DNA of 64,000 bases from Nitrospirota bacterium (GCA_021814615.1 JAKAHZ010000002.1:1-64000); one strand, 5' to 3'. Positions 36,773 to 48,600 are shown, numbered from the stretch's first letter. The notes: generated by a model from the sequence alone, not told the origin. Program-made: numbers and translations.

Positions 36773-37708
36773 ATGAGCGAATTCGACCCTTCGAAGATCA
36801 GGACCTATTCCCTCAAGGACCGGCCGAGCAAGGTGCGCATCAACGAACTTGCAACGCCGCACCGCAGGGGGGGAAGCTTCCGCGGCTTTATCGATTCCCT
36901 CCCGGACATCCTTGCCGCAAAACACCTGAAAGATGTCGCCGCGGCGGTTGTGCAGGCGCGGAAGGACGGGCGGCCGGTCATGTTCGGCATGGGCGCCCAT
37001 GCCATCAAGGTCGGCCTGAATCCCGTGATCATCGACCTCCTGGAGCGGCGCATTCTGACCAGCCTCCACCTGAACGGCGCCGGCGTGATCCATGATTTCG
37101 AACTTGCCTTCATCGGCCAGACGTCCGAGGATGTGGACAAGGAGATCCTCACCGGCGCCTTCGGCATGGCCGAGGAGACCGGAAGCATGATCAACGGGGC
37201 GGTGAAGGCCGGCGCGGCCAGGGGCCTGGGGATCGGGAAATCGGTGGGAACGATGATCCAGGAAGGATCCTTCCCCTATCGGGACAAGAGCCTGCTGGCG
37301 GCATGCAGCCGGCTGAACGTGCCGGTCACCGTCCATGTTGCCATCGGCACCGACATCATCCACATGCATCCCTCCTTCGACGGCAGGGCAACCGGCGAGG
37401 CGGCGCAGACCGATTTTCGCGCCTTCTGCTCCCTTGTCGCGGACCTGGAGGGCGGCGTGTACATCAACCTCGGTTCGGCGGTCCTGCTTCCCGAGATCTT
37501 CCTCAAAGCAGTGACCCTCTGCCGGAACCTCGGTCATAGGCTGCAGCACTTCACCACCGTGAATATGGATTTCATCCAGCATTACCGGCCGAACACCAAT
37601 GTCGTGCGCCGGCCCACGCTCGGCGGAGGCAAAGGTTTCGCCCTCACCGGCCACCACGAGATCCTTCTTCCGCTCCTGGCAGCAACGGTCATCGAGCTGT
37701 CGGAATAA
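36773..37708 (+). CDS. Deoxyhypusine synthase-like family protein of uncertain function
   Basis: HLNGAGVIHDFELAF, GKSVGTMIQEGSFPYRDKSLLAA, YINLGSAVLLPEIFLKAV; 2 nt after gmhA stop. Confidence 0.5.
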   Translation: MSEFDPSKIRTYSLKDRPSKVRINELATPHRRGGSFRGFIDSLPDILAAKHLKDVAAAVVQARKDGRPVMFGMGAHAIKVGLNPVIIDLLERRILTSLHLNGAGVIHDFELAFIGQTSEDVDKEILTGAFGMAEETGSMINGAVKAGAARGLGIGKSVGTMIQEGSFPYRDKSLLAACSRLNVPVTVHVAIGTDIIHMHPSFDGRATGEAAQTDFRAFCSLVADLEGGVYINLGSAVLLPEIFLKAVTLCRNLGHRLQHFTTVNMDFIQHYRPNTNVVRRPTLGGGKGFALTGHHEILLPLLAATVIELSE

Positions 37709-37898
37709 CCATCTCCCCAAGACATTTCCGGGATTGTGACGAGGTAACCGCAAGAACGGCGCGGCATTGCCGCCGACGTGACGGGTTCATGCGGTGACGC
37801 GCCTGCGCGCGGCGCGAAGGGAACAGCTCAATCGCAGAATGGGCTGAAGAATGCGCAGGGAAGGAGGCGAGCTTCTCGGCCTGCCCGCCTGCGGCTGG

Positions 37899-38999
<1,101 letters not shown>

Positions 39000-39869
39000 T
39001 CATCCGTTCCGCCGGTGCACCGTGGAAATGATCCGCCGGAGCGGCAGATCGAAGCCGTGGATGCTCTCGGAATGCCCGAGGAAGAGATAGCCGTCGGGCC
39101 GGAGCACCCGGCAGAAACGGCCGAGCAGCCGCTCCTGGATCGCCCGGTCAAAATAGATGATCACGTTCCTGCAGAATATGGCATCGAACGGCTCTGTCGC
39201 CGTGATGCCTTCCTCCATCAGGTTCAGACGCCGGAACTGCACCTGCGACCGCAGGGACGGCACGATGCGAACGATGTTCTTCGCGGGGTCCTTGCTCCGG
39301 AGGAGATACTTTTTCTTGAGTTCCAAGGGAACGCCGGCAACGCGGTCCGCATCGTAGACGGCTTCCTTTGCGCGGTCGAGGACCTTCGTCGAAATGTCCG
39401 TCGCCAGGATGGAGAAGCGAAAACCGGGGTGCCGTTCGGCGTATTCCGTCAGGACCATGGCCAGGGTGTACGGTTCTTCGCCCGTGGAGCACCCGGCGCT
39501 CCAGACCAGAAAGGGATGTTCGTCCCCCGTTCCCGGCCCGTGGTCCTCCAGGAACTCGGGCAGGATGGTCTGCTCGAGGTACTGGAAGTGCGTCGGCTCC
39601 CGGAAGAAGTCGGTCTTGTTCGTCGTGACCGCGTTGAGCATGTGCACCAGCTCGTCGCGGCCGTCCTCTCCCGTCAGCCGTTCGAAATACTCGCCGAAGG
39701 AATCGATGCCGAGCGTCCGGAGCCGCTTTGCCAGCCTGGCCTCCAGCATCACTTTCTTGCTTTGCGGCATCTTGATGCCGCACTGGCTGCTGATGAACTC
39801 GCTGTAGCGGCTGAACTCGGCCTGCGTCATCGGCTTGACCGGATGGACGGAAAATCCCCTTTGTTCCAT
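39000..39869 (-). CDS. cheR: Chemotaxis methyltransferase CheR
   Basis: NKTDFFREPTHF, VWSAGCSTGEEPYTLAMVL, FCRNVIIYFD. Confidence 0.95.
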   Translation of the reverse strand: MEQRGFSVHPVKPMTQAEFSRYSEFISSQCGIKMPQSKKVMLEARLAKRLRTLGIDSFGEYFERLTGEDGRDELVHMLNAVTTNKTDFFREPTHFQYLEQTILPEFLEDHGPGTGDEHPFLVWSAGCSTGEEPYTLAMVLTEYAERHPGFRFSILATDISTKVLDRAKEAVYDADRVAGVPLELKKKYLLRSKDPAKNIVRIVPSLRSQVQFRRLNLMEEGITATEPFDAIFCRNVIIYFDRAIQERLLGRFCRVLRPDGYLFLGHSESIHGFDLPLRRIISTVHRRNG

Positions 39870-39888
39870 ATCGTCGCCGGACCCGCCG

Positions 39889-40386
39889 CTACGAGGCGCT
39901 CGCCGCCGTCTCGCCGGCCTGCACCAGGGCCAGCTCGTCCGCGGAGAACACCCGGTCGACATCGAGGATGATGATGAACCGGTCGTCCCGCTTCCCCATG
40001 CCCTTGATGAACTCGGTCCGGAGCTTCGTCCCGATCCGGGGCGGCGCGGAGATGCTCGCGGCGTCGAGCTCGATCACCTCCTGCACCGAATCGGCGAGCG
40101 CCCCCAGAATGGTCGTGTCGTCATCCACCGTCACTTCCGTGATGATCACGCAGGTGTTCACCGTTTTCTCGGTCATGGTCAGGCCGAACTTGAGCCGGAG
40201 GTCAACCACCGGCACCACGCTCCCGCGGAGATTGATGACGCCCCGCATGAAATCCGGCGTGCGCGGCACCTTGGTCACCGTGGTGAAATCCAGCACCTCG
40301 CGCACCTTGCCGATGTCCAGGGCATAGACCTCGTCGGAGAGTTTGAAGGTCAGATATTGTGTCGTCATGGTTTCCGTTACGGCCAT
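39889..40386 (-). CDS. cheW: Chemotaxis adaptor CheW
   Basis: QYLTFKLSDEVYALDIGKVREVL, MRGVINLRGSVVPVVDLRLKFG. Confidence 0.95.
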   Translation of the reverse strand: MAVTETMTTQYLTFKLSDEVYALDIGKVREVLDFTTVTKVPRTPDFMRGVINLRGSVVPVVDLRLKFGLTMTEKTVNTCVIITEVTVDDDTTILGALADSVQEVIELDAASISAPPRIGTKLRTEFIKGMGKRDDRFIIILDVDRVFSADELALVQAGETAASAS

Positions 40387-40491
40387 GGAAGCCTCCTGGT
40401 GAGGCAGGAGACAGGAGTCAGAAGTCAGTAGTCAGAAGAATTATTCGGCCTTCTCCTGGCTCCTGGATTCTGTATTCGGTCTCCTGTCTTT

Positions 40492-42198
40492 TTAGAACTT
40501 CTCAAACTCCTTGTCCTTGGCATCGCCCTTTGGGGCGGACTTGCCCATGTCAAGATGCACGCCCTTTGCGGCGGGCTCGGTCTTAGAATGGAGATGGGCC
40601 ACATGGACCTTCGATGCCGCAGGCAGAGCCTTTCTCTGAACCTCGCGGAACGCCTTCCGGTCGAGCCGATCACCCCCGGCCCCGGTCTTGAAGAAGGCGA
40701 CCGTGGTCTGGAGCTGGTCCGCCTGGGAGGAAAGTTCCTCTGCCGTGGAGGCCATCTCCTCCGCGGCGCCGGCGTTCTGCTGCACCACCTGGTTCAGCTG
40801 CTGGATCGCGCCGTTGATCTGGTCCGCACCCGATGCCTGTTCCTTGGACGACGCGCTGATCTCCTGCACCAGTTCCGAAGTCTTCTGGATATCCGGCACC
40901 AGCTTGGCCAGCATGGCGCCCGCCCGCTCGGCCACTTCCACGCTCGAGCCCGAGAGCTGGCTGATCTCCGCCGCAGCGGTCTGGCTCCGCTCCGCGAGCT
41001 TCCGCACTTCCGCGGCGACCACGGCGAAGCCCTTCCCGTGCTCGCCCGCCCGGGCAGCCTCGATCGCCGCGTTCAGGGCCAGGAGGTTGGTCTGGCGCGC
41101 GATCTCCTCGATGATGCCGATCTTCTCGGCGATCTGCTTCATGGCGACCACCGCGTCCGTCACCGCCCTGCCGCTCTCCTGCGCGTCGGCAGCCGATTTC
41201 TGCGCGATTTTCTCGGTCTGCATGGAGTTGTCGGCGTTCTGCCGGATCGTGGCATTCATCTCCTCAATCGACGACGATGCCTCTTCTGTGGACGCTGCCT
41301 GCTCCGTGGTACCCTGGGACATCTGCTGCGCGCCCGCAGAGAGCTGCTCGCTGCCCGAGGCCACGTTGTCCGCGGCGGTCTTCACATCGGCGACCACGGT
41401 CCGCAGCCGCTCCACCATGCCCTTCATGGTCATGAGCAGCTGGCCCAGTTCATCCTTGCCCCAGGCCGACACTTCCACGGTCAGGTCGCCGTTCGCCAGC
41501 TTGTCCGCGATATTCATGCCCTTCTGGAGCGGCAGCGTGATGGCCCGCGAAATGATCATGCTCGTCACGATGCTTAAGACAAGTGCGGTCAACGTCAGGA
41601 TCGCCATGATCCAGGTGGTTCGGCTCGTGATCCCTTCGATCAACGGCTGTTCTTCATCCATGCGCTTGTTCGCCGCGTCGGCAAGCTCCTGTGCGGTTTT
41701 CTCGAGTTTGTGAATCGATTCCTTGTATTCATTGATCGCAGCATTGCCGTCTTGCGGCGTCGTGATCTTCTGGGTCTGGACCATGCCGAACACCTTGGCC
41801 ATGCCGTTGGCATAGCTGTCCAGTTCCGCGCGCATCGTCCGGACCGCATCGGTATCCTCTTTCTTCTGGTCAGTGTATTCCGCTGCCTTTTCGATGTCGT
41901 TCAGCCGCGCGGTCAGATGCTCTTTCTGCTCGTTCCAGTCCTTCCAGTATCCCTGCTCCTTTTCGGCGTTCCCAATGTTCAGGAAGAGGTCTTTTTCAAA
42001 GCGCCTCAGACCGAGCACGTTCGCCCGGGCGCGCGCGGCATGCTCCGCAACGGTTGCATCGCCCTGAAGCAGATGAATCGTCGTGCCCGAGATGGAATGG
42101 ACACCCCAGTAGCCGAGCCCTCCCAGCAGCAGGAGAAAGACCAGCAAAACACCGAACCCGATTCCCAGCTTCATTCCCACTTTCAAGTTCGAAAGCAT
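40492..42198 (-). CDS. Methyl-accepting chemotaxis protein
   Basis: Two TM segments, HAMP, conserved hairpin [41 protein letters not shown]. Confidence 0.96.
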   Translation of the reverse strand: MLSNLKVGMKLGIGFGVLLVFLLLLGGLGYWGVHSISGTTIHLLQGDATVAEHAARARANVLGLRRFEKDLFLNIGNAEKEQGYWKDWNEQKEHLTARLNDIEKAAEYTDQKKEDTDAVRTMRAELDSYANGMAKVFGMVQTQKITTPQDGNAAINEYKESIHKLEKTAQELADAANKRMDEEQPLIEGITSRTTWIMAILTLTALVLSIVTSMIISRAITLPLQKGMNIADKLANGDLTVEVSAWGKDELGQLLMTMKGMVERLRTVVADVKTAADNVASGSEQLSAGAQQMSQGTTEQAASTEEASSSIEEMNATIRQNADNSMQTEKIAQKSAADAQESGRAVTDAVVAMKQIAEKIGIIEEIARQTNLLALNAAIEAARAGEHGKGFAVVAAEVRKLAERSQTAAAEISQLSGSSVEVAERAGAMLAKLVPDIQKTSELVQEISASSKEQASGADQINGAIQQLNQVVQQNAGAAEEMASTAEELSSQADQLQTTVAFFKTGAGGDRLDRKAFREVQRKALPAASKVHVAHLHSKTEPAAKGVHLDMGKSAPKGDAKDKEFEKF

Positions 42199-42282
42199 GG
42201 CCAGCTACCTCCTTCGGTATGAGTGCCTCCCCTCACGCACAGGTTGATGATGCTCTTCCTTCGATCCCTTCGTCGTGCGGGA

Positions 42283-44418
42283 TCATGCGATGCCCGTCTC
42301 CTCCCGCTCCACGCCCTGCACCAGCTTCGGCACGTCGAGGATCAGCGCCACGCTGCCGTCGCCCAGGATCGTTGCGCCCGACAGCCCCTCCACGCCCTTG
42401 TACATCTTTCCGAGGCTCTTGATCACCGTCTGATGCCCGCCGACGATATGGTCCACCACGAAACCGACGCGCAGGGCGTCCACCTTCACAATCACCACCT
42501 GTTCGATGGGCGGCCGCGCTCCCTCCACGGCGAACCGGTCGCGCAGCAGAATATAGGGAACGAGTTCGCCGCGCACCGGGAGGAGCGTGCGGCCGCTGGC
42601 GGACCGCTCCTCCGACGCCTTGAGCTCCACGCACTCATCGACAAGCGAGAGCGGGAACACGAAGTATCCACCGCCGATCTTGGTGAGGAACCCGTCGATG
42701 ATGGCGAGGGTCAACGGCAGGGAAAGGGTGATCGTGGTCCCGGCACCCCGCGTGCTTTCGATGTCGATCGTGCCGCGCAGGGCGTCGATGGCCTGCTTCA
42801 CCACGTCCATGCCCACGCCCCGGCCCGACACATCGGTCACCTGGCTGGCGGTGGAGAACCCCGGCAGCAGGACCAGCGAGAAGAGCTCCTTTTCGCTCAG
42901 GGAATCCTCGGGCGTGATCAGCTCCTTTTCGAGCGCCTTCTTTCTGATGGAGTCGGTGTTCATGCCACCGCCGTCGTCGCTGATGGTGATCAGCACGTGG
43001 GCGCCGGAATGCACCGCCGAGAGGTGAATGGTCCCGTGCCGCGGCTTGCCTGCCGCGACGCGGTCGCCGGGCATCTCGATGCCGTGGTCGATGCAGTTGC
43101 GGATCAGGTGCACGAGCGGATCGTGCAGCTTCTCGATCACCGTCTTGTCCAGCTCCGTCTCCGTGCCTTCCATGACCAGCTCGACCGCCTTGCCCAGGTT
43201 CTGCGAAAGGTCCCGGGCAACGCGCTTGAACTTGTTGAAGATCGTCCCGATGGGCAGCATGCGGATGCTCATCGTGTTGTCGCGAAGCTCGGCGGTGAGA
43301 CGCTCCACTTCCTCGGCGATGGAGATGAAGGTCCCGTCGTTGGCGATCAGGGATGCCTGGCTCAGCCTCGCCTGGACCGTCACCAGTTCTCCCACAAGGT
43401 CCACGAGCTTGTCCAGTTTGGGCGACGCGACCCGGATGCTGGACATCTCCTCGGTCTTCTGGCGCTCGCGCCTCAGCTCGCGCACATGCTGCTGCTCCGT
43501 GAGCGCGGTCTCGACCTGATCGTGCTGCACCAGGCCCTTTTCGACGAGAACCTCGCCGATCTTCTTCTGCCCCACGTTGAGCCCTTTGATGTCCTCGGGC
43601 CGGAGGTCGCCGCGCTCGACCAGGATATCGCCGAGCCGCTGGGCTTCCTCGCCGCCCGAAAGCAGCGCGTCCACGTCGAACTGCTCGATCTTTACCTCGC
43701 TCACATCCTCGACGAAGATGAAGACGTCCTTGATCGCATCCAGTCCGCGGTCCGTGGTCAGGATGATGTCCCAGTAGACGTAGCACTGCTCCGCCTCGAG
43801 TCCGTCGAGGCCGGGGATCTCGTTCAGCTGCGCCACGATCTTGCAGGAGCCGAGTCCGCGCAGCTCTTCCAGCACCCGCCCCGGATCGGTGCCGAGCTGG
43901 AAGATATTGTGGGCCGGCCGGAACCGGATGCGGTAGGTCGCCTGCATCCGGACCTCCGGGACCACCACGACCGGCGGCGCGGGTTTCGGCTTTTTGGATT
44001 TGCCAACATAGCCCGCCGGCAGGAACCGCCTCAGCTGAACGGCGACCTGTTCCGTGGCGTCGTCCTGCGCATCTCCCAGGTTGTAATGCCGGTTGAAGAG
44101 CGCGGTGATCTGGTCGCGCGCCGCGAGCGTGGCATTGATGATCTCCTTCGTCACTGCCAGCTGGTCGTTCCGGATAGCGTCGTAGACCGCCTCGACTTCG
44201 TGGGCGAAATTGGATATGTCTTCGAAGCCGCAGGCCCCGCCCGATCCCTTGATGGTGTGCAGCGCCCGGAACACGCGGCCGATCAGGTCCTTGTCCTGCG
44301 GCGACTGGTCGAGGGCGAGCAGCGCGCTCTCGAGTTCGGCCACGAGCTCATAGGCCTCGGCCTTGAACATCTCCCTGAGCACATTCAGGTCAAAACCGTC
44401 ATTCAGATCGTCGCTCAT
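42283..44418 (-). CDS. cheA: Chemotaxis histidine kinase CheA
   Basis: HPt FRALHTIKGSGGACGFEDI, LVHLIRNCIDHGIE, GRGVGMDVVKQAI, CheW-like C-terminus. Confidence 0.96.
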   Translation of the reverse strand: MSDDLNDGFDLNVLREMFKAEAYELVAELESALLALDQSPQDKDLIGRVFRALHTIKGSGGACGFEDISNFAHEVEAVYDAIRNDQLAVTKEIINATLAARDQITALFNRHYNLGDAQDDATEQVAVQLRRFLPAGYVGKSKKPKPAPPVVVVPEVRMQATYRIRFRPAHNIFQLGTDPGRVLEELRGLGSCKIVAQLNEIPGLDGLEAEQCYVYWDIILTTDRGLDAIKDVFIFVEDVSEVKIEQFDVDALLSGGEEAQRLGDILVERGDLRPEDIKGLNVGQKKIGEVLVEKGLVQHDQVETALTEQQHVRELRRERQKTEEMSSIRVASPKLDKLVDLVGELVTVQARLSQASLIANDGTFISIAEEVERLTAELRDNTMSIRMLPIGTIFNKFKRVARDLSQNLGKAVELVMEGTETELDKTVIEKLHDPLVHLIRNCIDHGIEMPGDRVAAGKPRHGTIHLSAVHSGAHVLITISDDGGGMNTDSIRKKALEKELITPEDSLSEKELFSLVLLPGFSTASQVTDVSGRGVGMDVVKQAIDALRGTIDIESTRGAGTTITLSLPLTLAIIDGFLTKIGGGYFVFPLSLVDECVELKASEERSASGRTLLPVRGELVPYILLRDRFAVEGARPPIEQVVIVKVDALRVGFVVDHIVGGHQTVIKSLGKMYKGVEGLSGATILGDGSVALILDVPKLVQGVEREETGIA

Positions 44419-44431
44419 ACGCCCCCGTCCC

Positions 44432-44782
44432 CTAGTGCGCGCCCTGCTTGCAGAGCCAGAAGCACGTGGTTCGCGTCGTTTCCCGGCATCCCACGTGCCG
44501 GGTGAACCCCATCTGGCCGATCAGCCGGACCAGCGGCTCCTGATCCAGTCCCTTGACGACCAGCTTCTTGCCGTGGTCGGCTGCGGAGCGGTGCGCAGAA
44601 CAGAGGAGCTGCAGCACCGTCAGGTCCGCGTCCCCGATCGCCTCGAAGGTCAGCTCGACCTCTCCCGCCTGCTGAAAAGCGGACAGCAGGACCTGCTTCA
44701 GCGATGCCGCCTCCGCCACGGTCGCCGCCCCGCTCACGGAAATGATCTCGCGATCGCCGTTCCGATGCTGCTTGATGTTCAC
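44432..44782 (-). CDS. STAS-domain protein
   Basis: Length and layout; ELTFEAIGDADLTVLQLLCSAHRSA typical of STAS; inside che operon. Confidence 0.75.
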   Translation of the reverse strand: MNIKQHRNGDREIISVSGAATVAEAASLKQVLLSAFQQAGEVELTFEAIGDADLTVLQLLCSAHRSAADHGKKLVVKGLDQEPLVRLIGQMGFTRHVGCRETTRTTCFWLCKQGAH

Positions 44783-44791
44783 CTCTACCTC

Positions 44792-45157
44792 CTACGCCAG
44801 GAAGCGCCGCACCACATCGAGGATCTGCTCGGCGGAAAAGGGCTTCACGATCCAGCCGCTCGCTCCGGCTGCGCGGCCTTCCCGCTTCTTCGCGTCCTGC
44901 ACTTCCGTGGTCAGCATGATAATGGGAGTGAATTTGTAGTCCGTCATGCCCCGGAGCATGCGGATGAACTCGATGCCGTCCGTCTCGGGCATGTTGAGAT
45001 CGGTAATGACGAGGTCGAATTTGCGGCTGGAGAGAAGCGACAACGCCTCTTTCGGGCCCGATGCCGTAACCACATCGTACCCCGAGCCCTTGACAGCCAG
45101 GGTTACGAGCTGCCGGATCGCGGCGGAATCGTCAACAACCAGGAACGCCTTATCCAT
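44792..45157 (-). CDS. CheY-like response regulator
   Basis: FLVVDDSAAIRQL, VITDLNMPETDGIEF, IIMLTTE, GWIVKPF. Confidence 0.93.
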   Translation of the reverse strand: MDKAFLVVDDSAAIRQLVTLAVKGSGYDVVTASGPKEALSLLSSRKFDLVITDLNMPETDGIEFIRMLRGMTDYKFTPIIMLTTEVQDAKKREGRAAGASGWIVKPFSAEQILDVVRRFLA

Positions 45158-45531
45158 GCATCTTATCCTTCCTGCCGAGAGATTCGGCAACCGCTTCCTG
45201 CGTGCATCTGCTGCCTGCCGGCAACGGACCGATGGCCGGCCGGCGTGAGGGTTCCTGCCGCGAATGGTCCTGCCCGATGGGCGCTCAGAAAGATCGGGGA
45301 TTGTACTACCTTCGACCGGGTTGACTGCGTACCTCAGCGCGCGCGTAGGATCTTCAGGGACTGTGACTCCTATTATAGCGAACAATTGCAGAGGCGCTAT
45401 GCTTTTTTTCCATCCTGTCGGGAAAGCTGGGGAACCGTGATTTTTGAATAACAAGAGGTTACGCGGGGGAAACGGACGGTTGTCGCGGAAGGGAACAGCT
45501 GGTCCTTGGGGGGCGCGGCGAACTCCCCGTC

Positions 45532-46329
45532 TTACGCGGGAAGTTCGCCCATCGGCACGAACAGAACGGGCCACCGGAGCCGTTCCGGCTCATCCTGAAG
45601 CATTGCCGAAGCTTTTGCCAGCTCCGACGGCGTTGCGCTTCCTGTGGGCAGAAGAACGAGCGACACCGTTTCGTCGGCGGCGGCACGCAGGATCTCTTCA
45701 TCGGGATATCCGGCTCGCTGCAGCGTTTTCGCTTCGATGCCCCGGGCTCGGAGCGTCTTTTGCAGAGCAAGAACGGCGTCGGTAATCCGCTCCTGCACGC
45801 GGCCGAGCTCTTCGCGCTCGGCGGGGCTGTAGAGATGAACGGGAACGATCCCGAGCACGAGCACCGTTGATCCCGTTGCCTTGGCTTCCTGCTCGATCAG
45901 ATCGATTTCCGCGGCAGGCGTTCCTGCGCTGTCCACAGGCGCCAGGATCGTGCCGGGGATCACCGCGACCGGCCGGTCGGACATGCGCGACACTGCTTTG
46001 TACTGGGGAGTGACCAGCACGAGATCCGGTTTGAGCGTTGCCGACTGGCCGAGAATGGCGGAAAGGGGATCGCCCTCTGCTGAAAGAAAACGGACCTCGA
46101 ATCCCCCGGCCTGCTCGGACACGATACTCCTTGCCTCGGCCTGGAACCGGGAGAACTCGGCCCGGGCCATTTCCTCTGCCCTCGGCCCGGCATCGTAATC
46201 GATAAACAGCGAAGGGTCGAACACCTGCAGGACCGTAATGTCGCCGCCACGGTCCTGCACCTTGCTCATGCCGTAGCGCAAGGCTTTCTTGGCGTGAAGT
46301 GTTCCGTCATATGCGATCAAGAGTTTCAT
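45532..46329 (-). CDS. Universal stress protein family
   Basis: MKLLIAYDGTLHAKKALRYGMSK; N-terminal UspA signature. Confidence 0.85.
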   Translation of the reverse strand: MKLLIAYDGTLHAKKALRYGMSKVQDRGGDITVLQVFDPSLFIDYDAGPRAEEMARAEFSRFQAEARSIVSEQAGGFEVRFLSAEGDPLSAILGQSATLKPDLVLVTPQYKAVSRMSDRPVAVIPGTILAPVDSAGTPAAEIDLIEQEAKATGSTVLVLGIVPVHLYSPAEREELGRVQERITDAVLALQKTLRARGIEAKTLQRAGYPDEEILRAAADETVSLVLLPTGSATPSELAKASAMLQDEPERLRWPVLFVPMGELPA

Positions 46330-46454
46330 GGCGCTCTTCCTTTAATATAATATCAATTAATTACCGCAACATCTTCAGACAGCGCTGCAGGATATTGTTG
46401 CATCTTATCTTTTTAAATAAAAGTTAAATAAAAGCGAAATCAATATGTTAGCCA

Positions 46455-46470
46455 TGGCACAGCGCTTGCT
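46455..46470 (+). promoter_or_regulatory. Sigma54 promoter
   Basis: TGGCACA-GCGC-TTGCT, GG/GC 12-nt register. Confidence 0.65.
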
Positions 46471-46515
46471 TTACCACTTGTTAGTCATTCATCTCCGGTG
46501 CAAGGGAGCGAACCC

Positions 46516-46734
46516 ATGAACCTGTCGATCAGCATCCTGCATCAGGCAGTCTGCATGTTCGGAATCCTGTTCACGCTGGCTGCCCTTCAGCCCGAGGCTG
46601 CTCTTTCGGCAGCCAGGCCTTTTCTTTCCCTCTGGCTCGCCTTCAAACGGTACCGACAATCGCTTGCCGTCAGATTCAAAAGCAACCGGTCCGAACGTTT
46701 CTGGGAGATCGATATGACCAAGTTCGAACCATGA
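46516..46734 (+). CDS. Small hydrophobic protein of unknown function
   Basis: 72 codons with RBS-like aagggag; downstream of sigma54 promoter. Confidence 0.4.
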   Translation: MNLSISILHQAVCMFGILFTLAALQPEAALSAARPFLSLWLAFKRYRQSLAVRFKSNRSERFWEIDMTKFEP

Positions 46735-46919
46735 TGTTTCCGTACATCGTCGATAGAGTTTATACTGATTGCCGCAAGCTTTAAAGGGGCGCGAAAAAAT
46801 TCGTTCAGAATACATCCGATTGCTGACCTTGATCCCGACTTCCTCGCGAGCTTCACTCCTTCGCGGTAAACAGTTTCCTTCTCCGTAAAAAATACCATCA
46901 TAATGACCATGAACCTGCA

Positions 46920-47123
46920 CTAGGACAACTTCGAAACCTCGTAGAGCATGTACAGCAAGAGACTGAAGGGTCCGATGGTCACCACAAGCGATGCGGTGGC
47001 GCTCAAGAACTTTCGGTACAGGTCCGCTCTTCCCATTGCCCCCGGCATCATCACCGATCCCAGGAACAGCAGCTGCAGCGCAAGCGCAAACCCGGAACTA
47101 TGAAACAGGTACTCTAACTCCAT
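46920..47123 (-). CDS. Small two-TM membrane protein
   Basis: RBS ggaggaagg before ATG; MELEYLFHSSGFALALQLLFLGSVMMP... and VVTIGPFSLLLYMLYEV helices. Confidence 0.55.
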   Translation of the reverse strand: MELEYLFHSSGFALALQLLFLGSVMMPGAMGRADLYRKFLSATASLVVTIGPFSLLLYMLYEVSKLS

Positions 47124-47180
47124 GCCTTCCTCCAAAGGACAGCCCCTCCCGCAGGAAGGGCGTGATGGTCCGTCCGTTCA

Positions 47181-47609
47181 TTACATCGACTTCTTCGATA
47201 CCGCCAGCGAGGCTACCTGCATCTTCGCCGTCTCGCTCTCCAGTTCGACGAACTGCCGATAATTGCCGATCACGGAGCGGAACTTCGGCGGGCAGAGCAA
47301 CACATCGACCTTCTCGCTCTTCGCGAAATCGATGACCTGCTGTTCGGGGTCGCCTTCGGTGCTGTACAGGCTCGCCGGGACGCCCTTCGCCGCGCCGGCG
47401 ATGATCGCTTTCGCTTCATCGATGAACCGGCCCGCCTCGGCGCGCGCCGCGTTCCGCGCGTTCGGCGTTGCGTCATAATCCGCCATTGCCGAGCTGTCGA
47501 AGACATGCAGCGCCACGACCTCGCCGCCCTTTACCCGTGCCTTCTCGATCCCGTACGCCAGCGCTTCCTTTGCCTGCAGCGTTCCGTCGTATGCCACCAT
47601 GATCTTCAT
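47181..47609 (-). CDS. Universal stress protein family
   Basis: MKIMVAYDGTLQAKEALAYGIEKA. Confidence 0.88.
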   Translation of the reverse strand: MKIMVAYDGTLQAKEALAYGIEKARVKGGEVVALHVFDSSAMADYDATPNARNAARAEAGRFIDEAKAIIAGAAKGVPASLYSTEGDPEQQVIDFAKSEKVDVLLCPPKFRSVIGNYRQFVELESETAKMQVASLAVSKKSM

Positions 47610-47660
47610 TGTCTGCCTCCTTACGAGAGATTGGTTTGTTTGCTTTCTTGACCTCTCTTA

Positions 47661-47677
47661 TAGCAGGAGGCGTGCCA
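47661..47677 (-). promoter_or_regulatory. Sigma54 promoter of usp-like gene
   Basis: Minus strand TGGCACG-CCTC-CTGCTA, correct -24/-12 register. Confidence 0.6.
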
Positions 47678-47955
47678 AAAAAGGCAGCTGAAAAAACAAG
47701 GGGTTATAGCGCCGGCGCAGTGAAAAAACTGCGATAGAGCCTGCAAGGATATACTGCAGGATAAGCAAATGTTCTTGACCGGCAAAGCCATTTCCGATAT
47801 TCTCGCGCTATCGGGAGACATTGCCCGGCAGTGCCTTCTTCATCAAGACTCTCCCGCAGCATGCAGAAGAACCCCGGAAATCAAGAGACCGCGAGGTCAC
47901 TGAACAGAAACAGATCAGGAACATATCAGAATCTGCGATCCTGGGGAGGTTCGCC

Positions 47956-48369
47956 ATGAAGAGCTTCACGATCACGAGGATGATTGCAGCGCCAACGGAG
48001 AAAGTGTGGTCAACGGTAAAGGATTTCCATCGTACGCCCGGACCGGGGGTGAAGGTCGAGATGGTGACGGCCGGCAGCGGCCCGGAAGGCGCGGGCGCGG
48101 AGCGGACCATCACGATCGGAAGCGTCAAGGTGCGTGAGCGGCTCCTGTCCATGGGCCCGGGAACAACGTTCACCTACCGCATCCTCGCCGGTGCGCCGAT
48201 GAAGGACCATAAGGCCACGGCAACATTAGCACCGAACGGGACATCGACCGAGATCCGCTGGGACGTGTCGTTTACGCCGAAGGTCCCGGGGATCGGCTGG
48301 ATCGTGGCGATGGTGACGAAGAAAGCGGTGAACCAGTACCTCGATGCCGTCGAACGGTCGATAAGGTAA
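47956..48369 (+). CDS. SRPBCC-family (START/polyketide cyclase-like) protein
   Basis: ITRMIAAPTEKVWSTVKDF; length and C-terminal amphipathic helix. Confidence 0.8.
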   Translation: MKSFTITRMIAAPTEKVWSTVKDFHRTPGPGVKVEMVTAGSGPEGAGAERTITIGSVKVRERLLSMGPGTTFTYRILAGAPMKDHKATATLAPNGTSTEIRWDVSFTPKVPGIGWIVAMVTKKAVNQYLDAVERSIR

Positions 48370-48511
48370 AAGGTAGACCCGAACGACGTTATCAAATGGA
48401 CCCTGCTGGGTCATTCCGGCATGTCCGGAATCTTTCTTCGACATTGCTCTCCACGCCTCACCTTTCACACGGCAACTCTAGCCCTTTACCCCTCACCGTT
48501 TCATCCCCCCC

Positions 48512-48525
48512 TACCCGAACGGGCA
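48512..48525. repeat. Short palindromic element copy 1 (TACCCGAACGGGCA)
   Basis: Near identical to 51726-51739 and 52684-52697. Confidence 0.55.
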
Positions 48526-48548
48526 GTGCTCCCGCCCCGTACTGTTCT

Positions 48549-48600
48549 GCAGTTTTTTCTTGCCACTCATAAGGGAAAATAGTATCCTCGCATTTGCAGG
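48549..48600 (+). repeat. 52-nt direct repeat carrying a promoter, copy 1
   Basis: gcagttttttcttgccactcataagggaaaatagtatcctcgcatttgcagg; contains TTGCCA-N17-TATCCT; identical to 49071-49122. Confidence 0.9.

Noticed and set aside
42223-44505. 760-aa plus-strand ORF
   Set aside because: Antisense to cheA; no recognisable domain.
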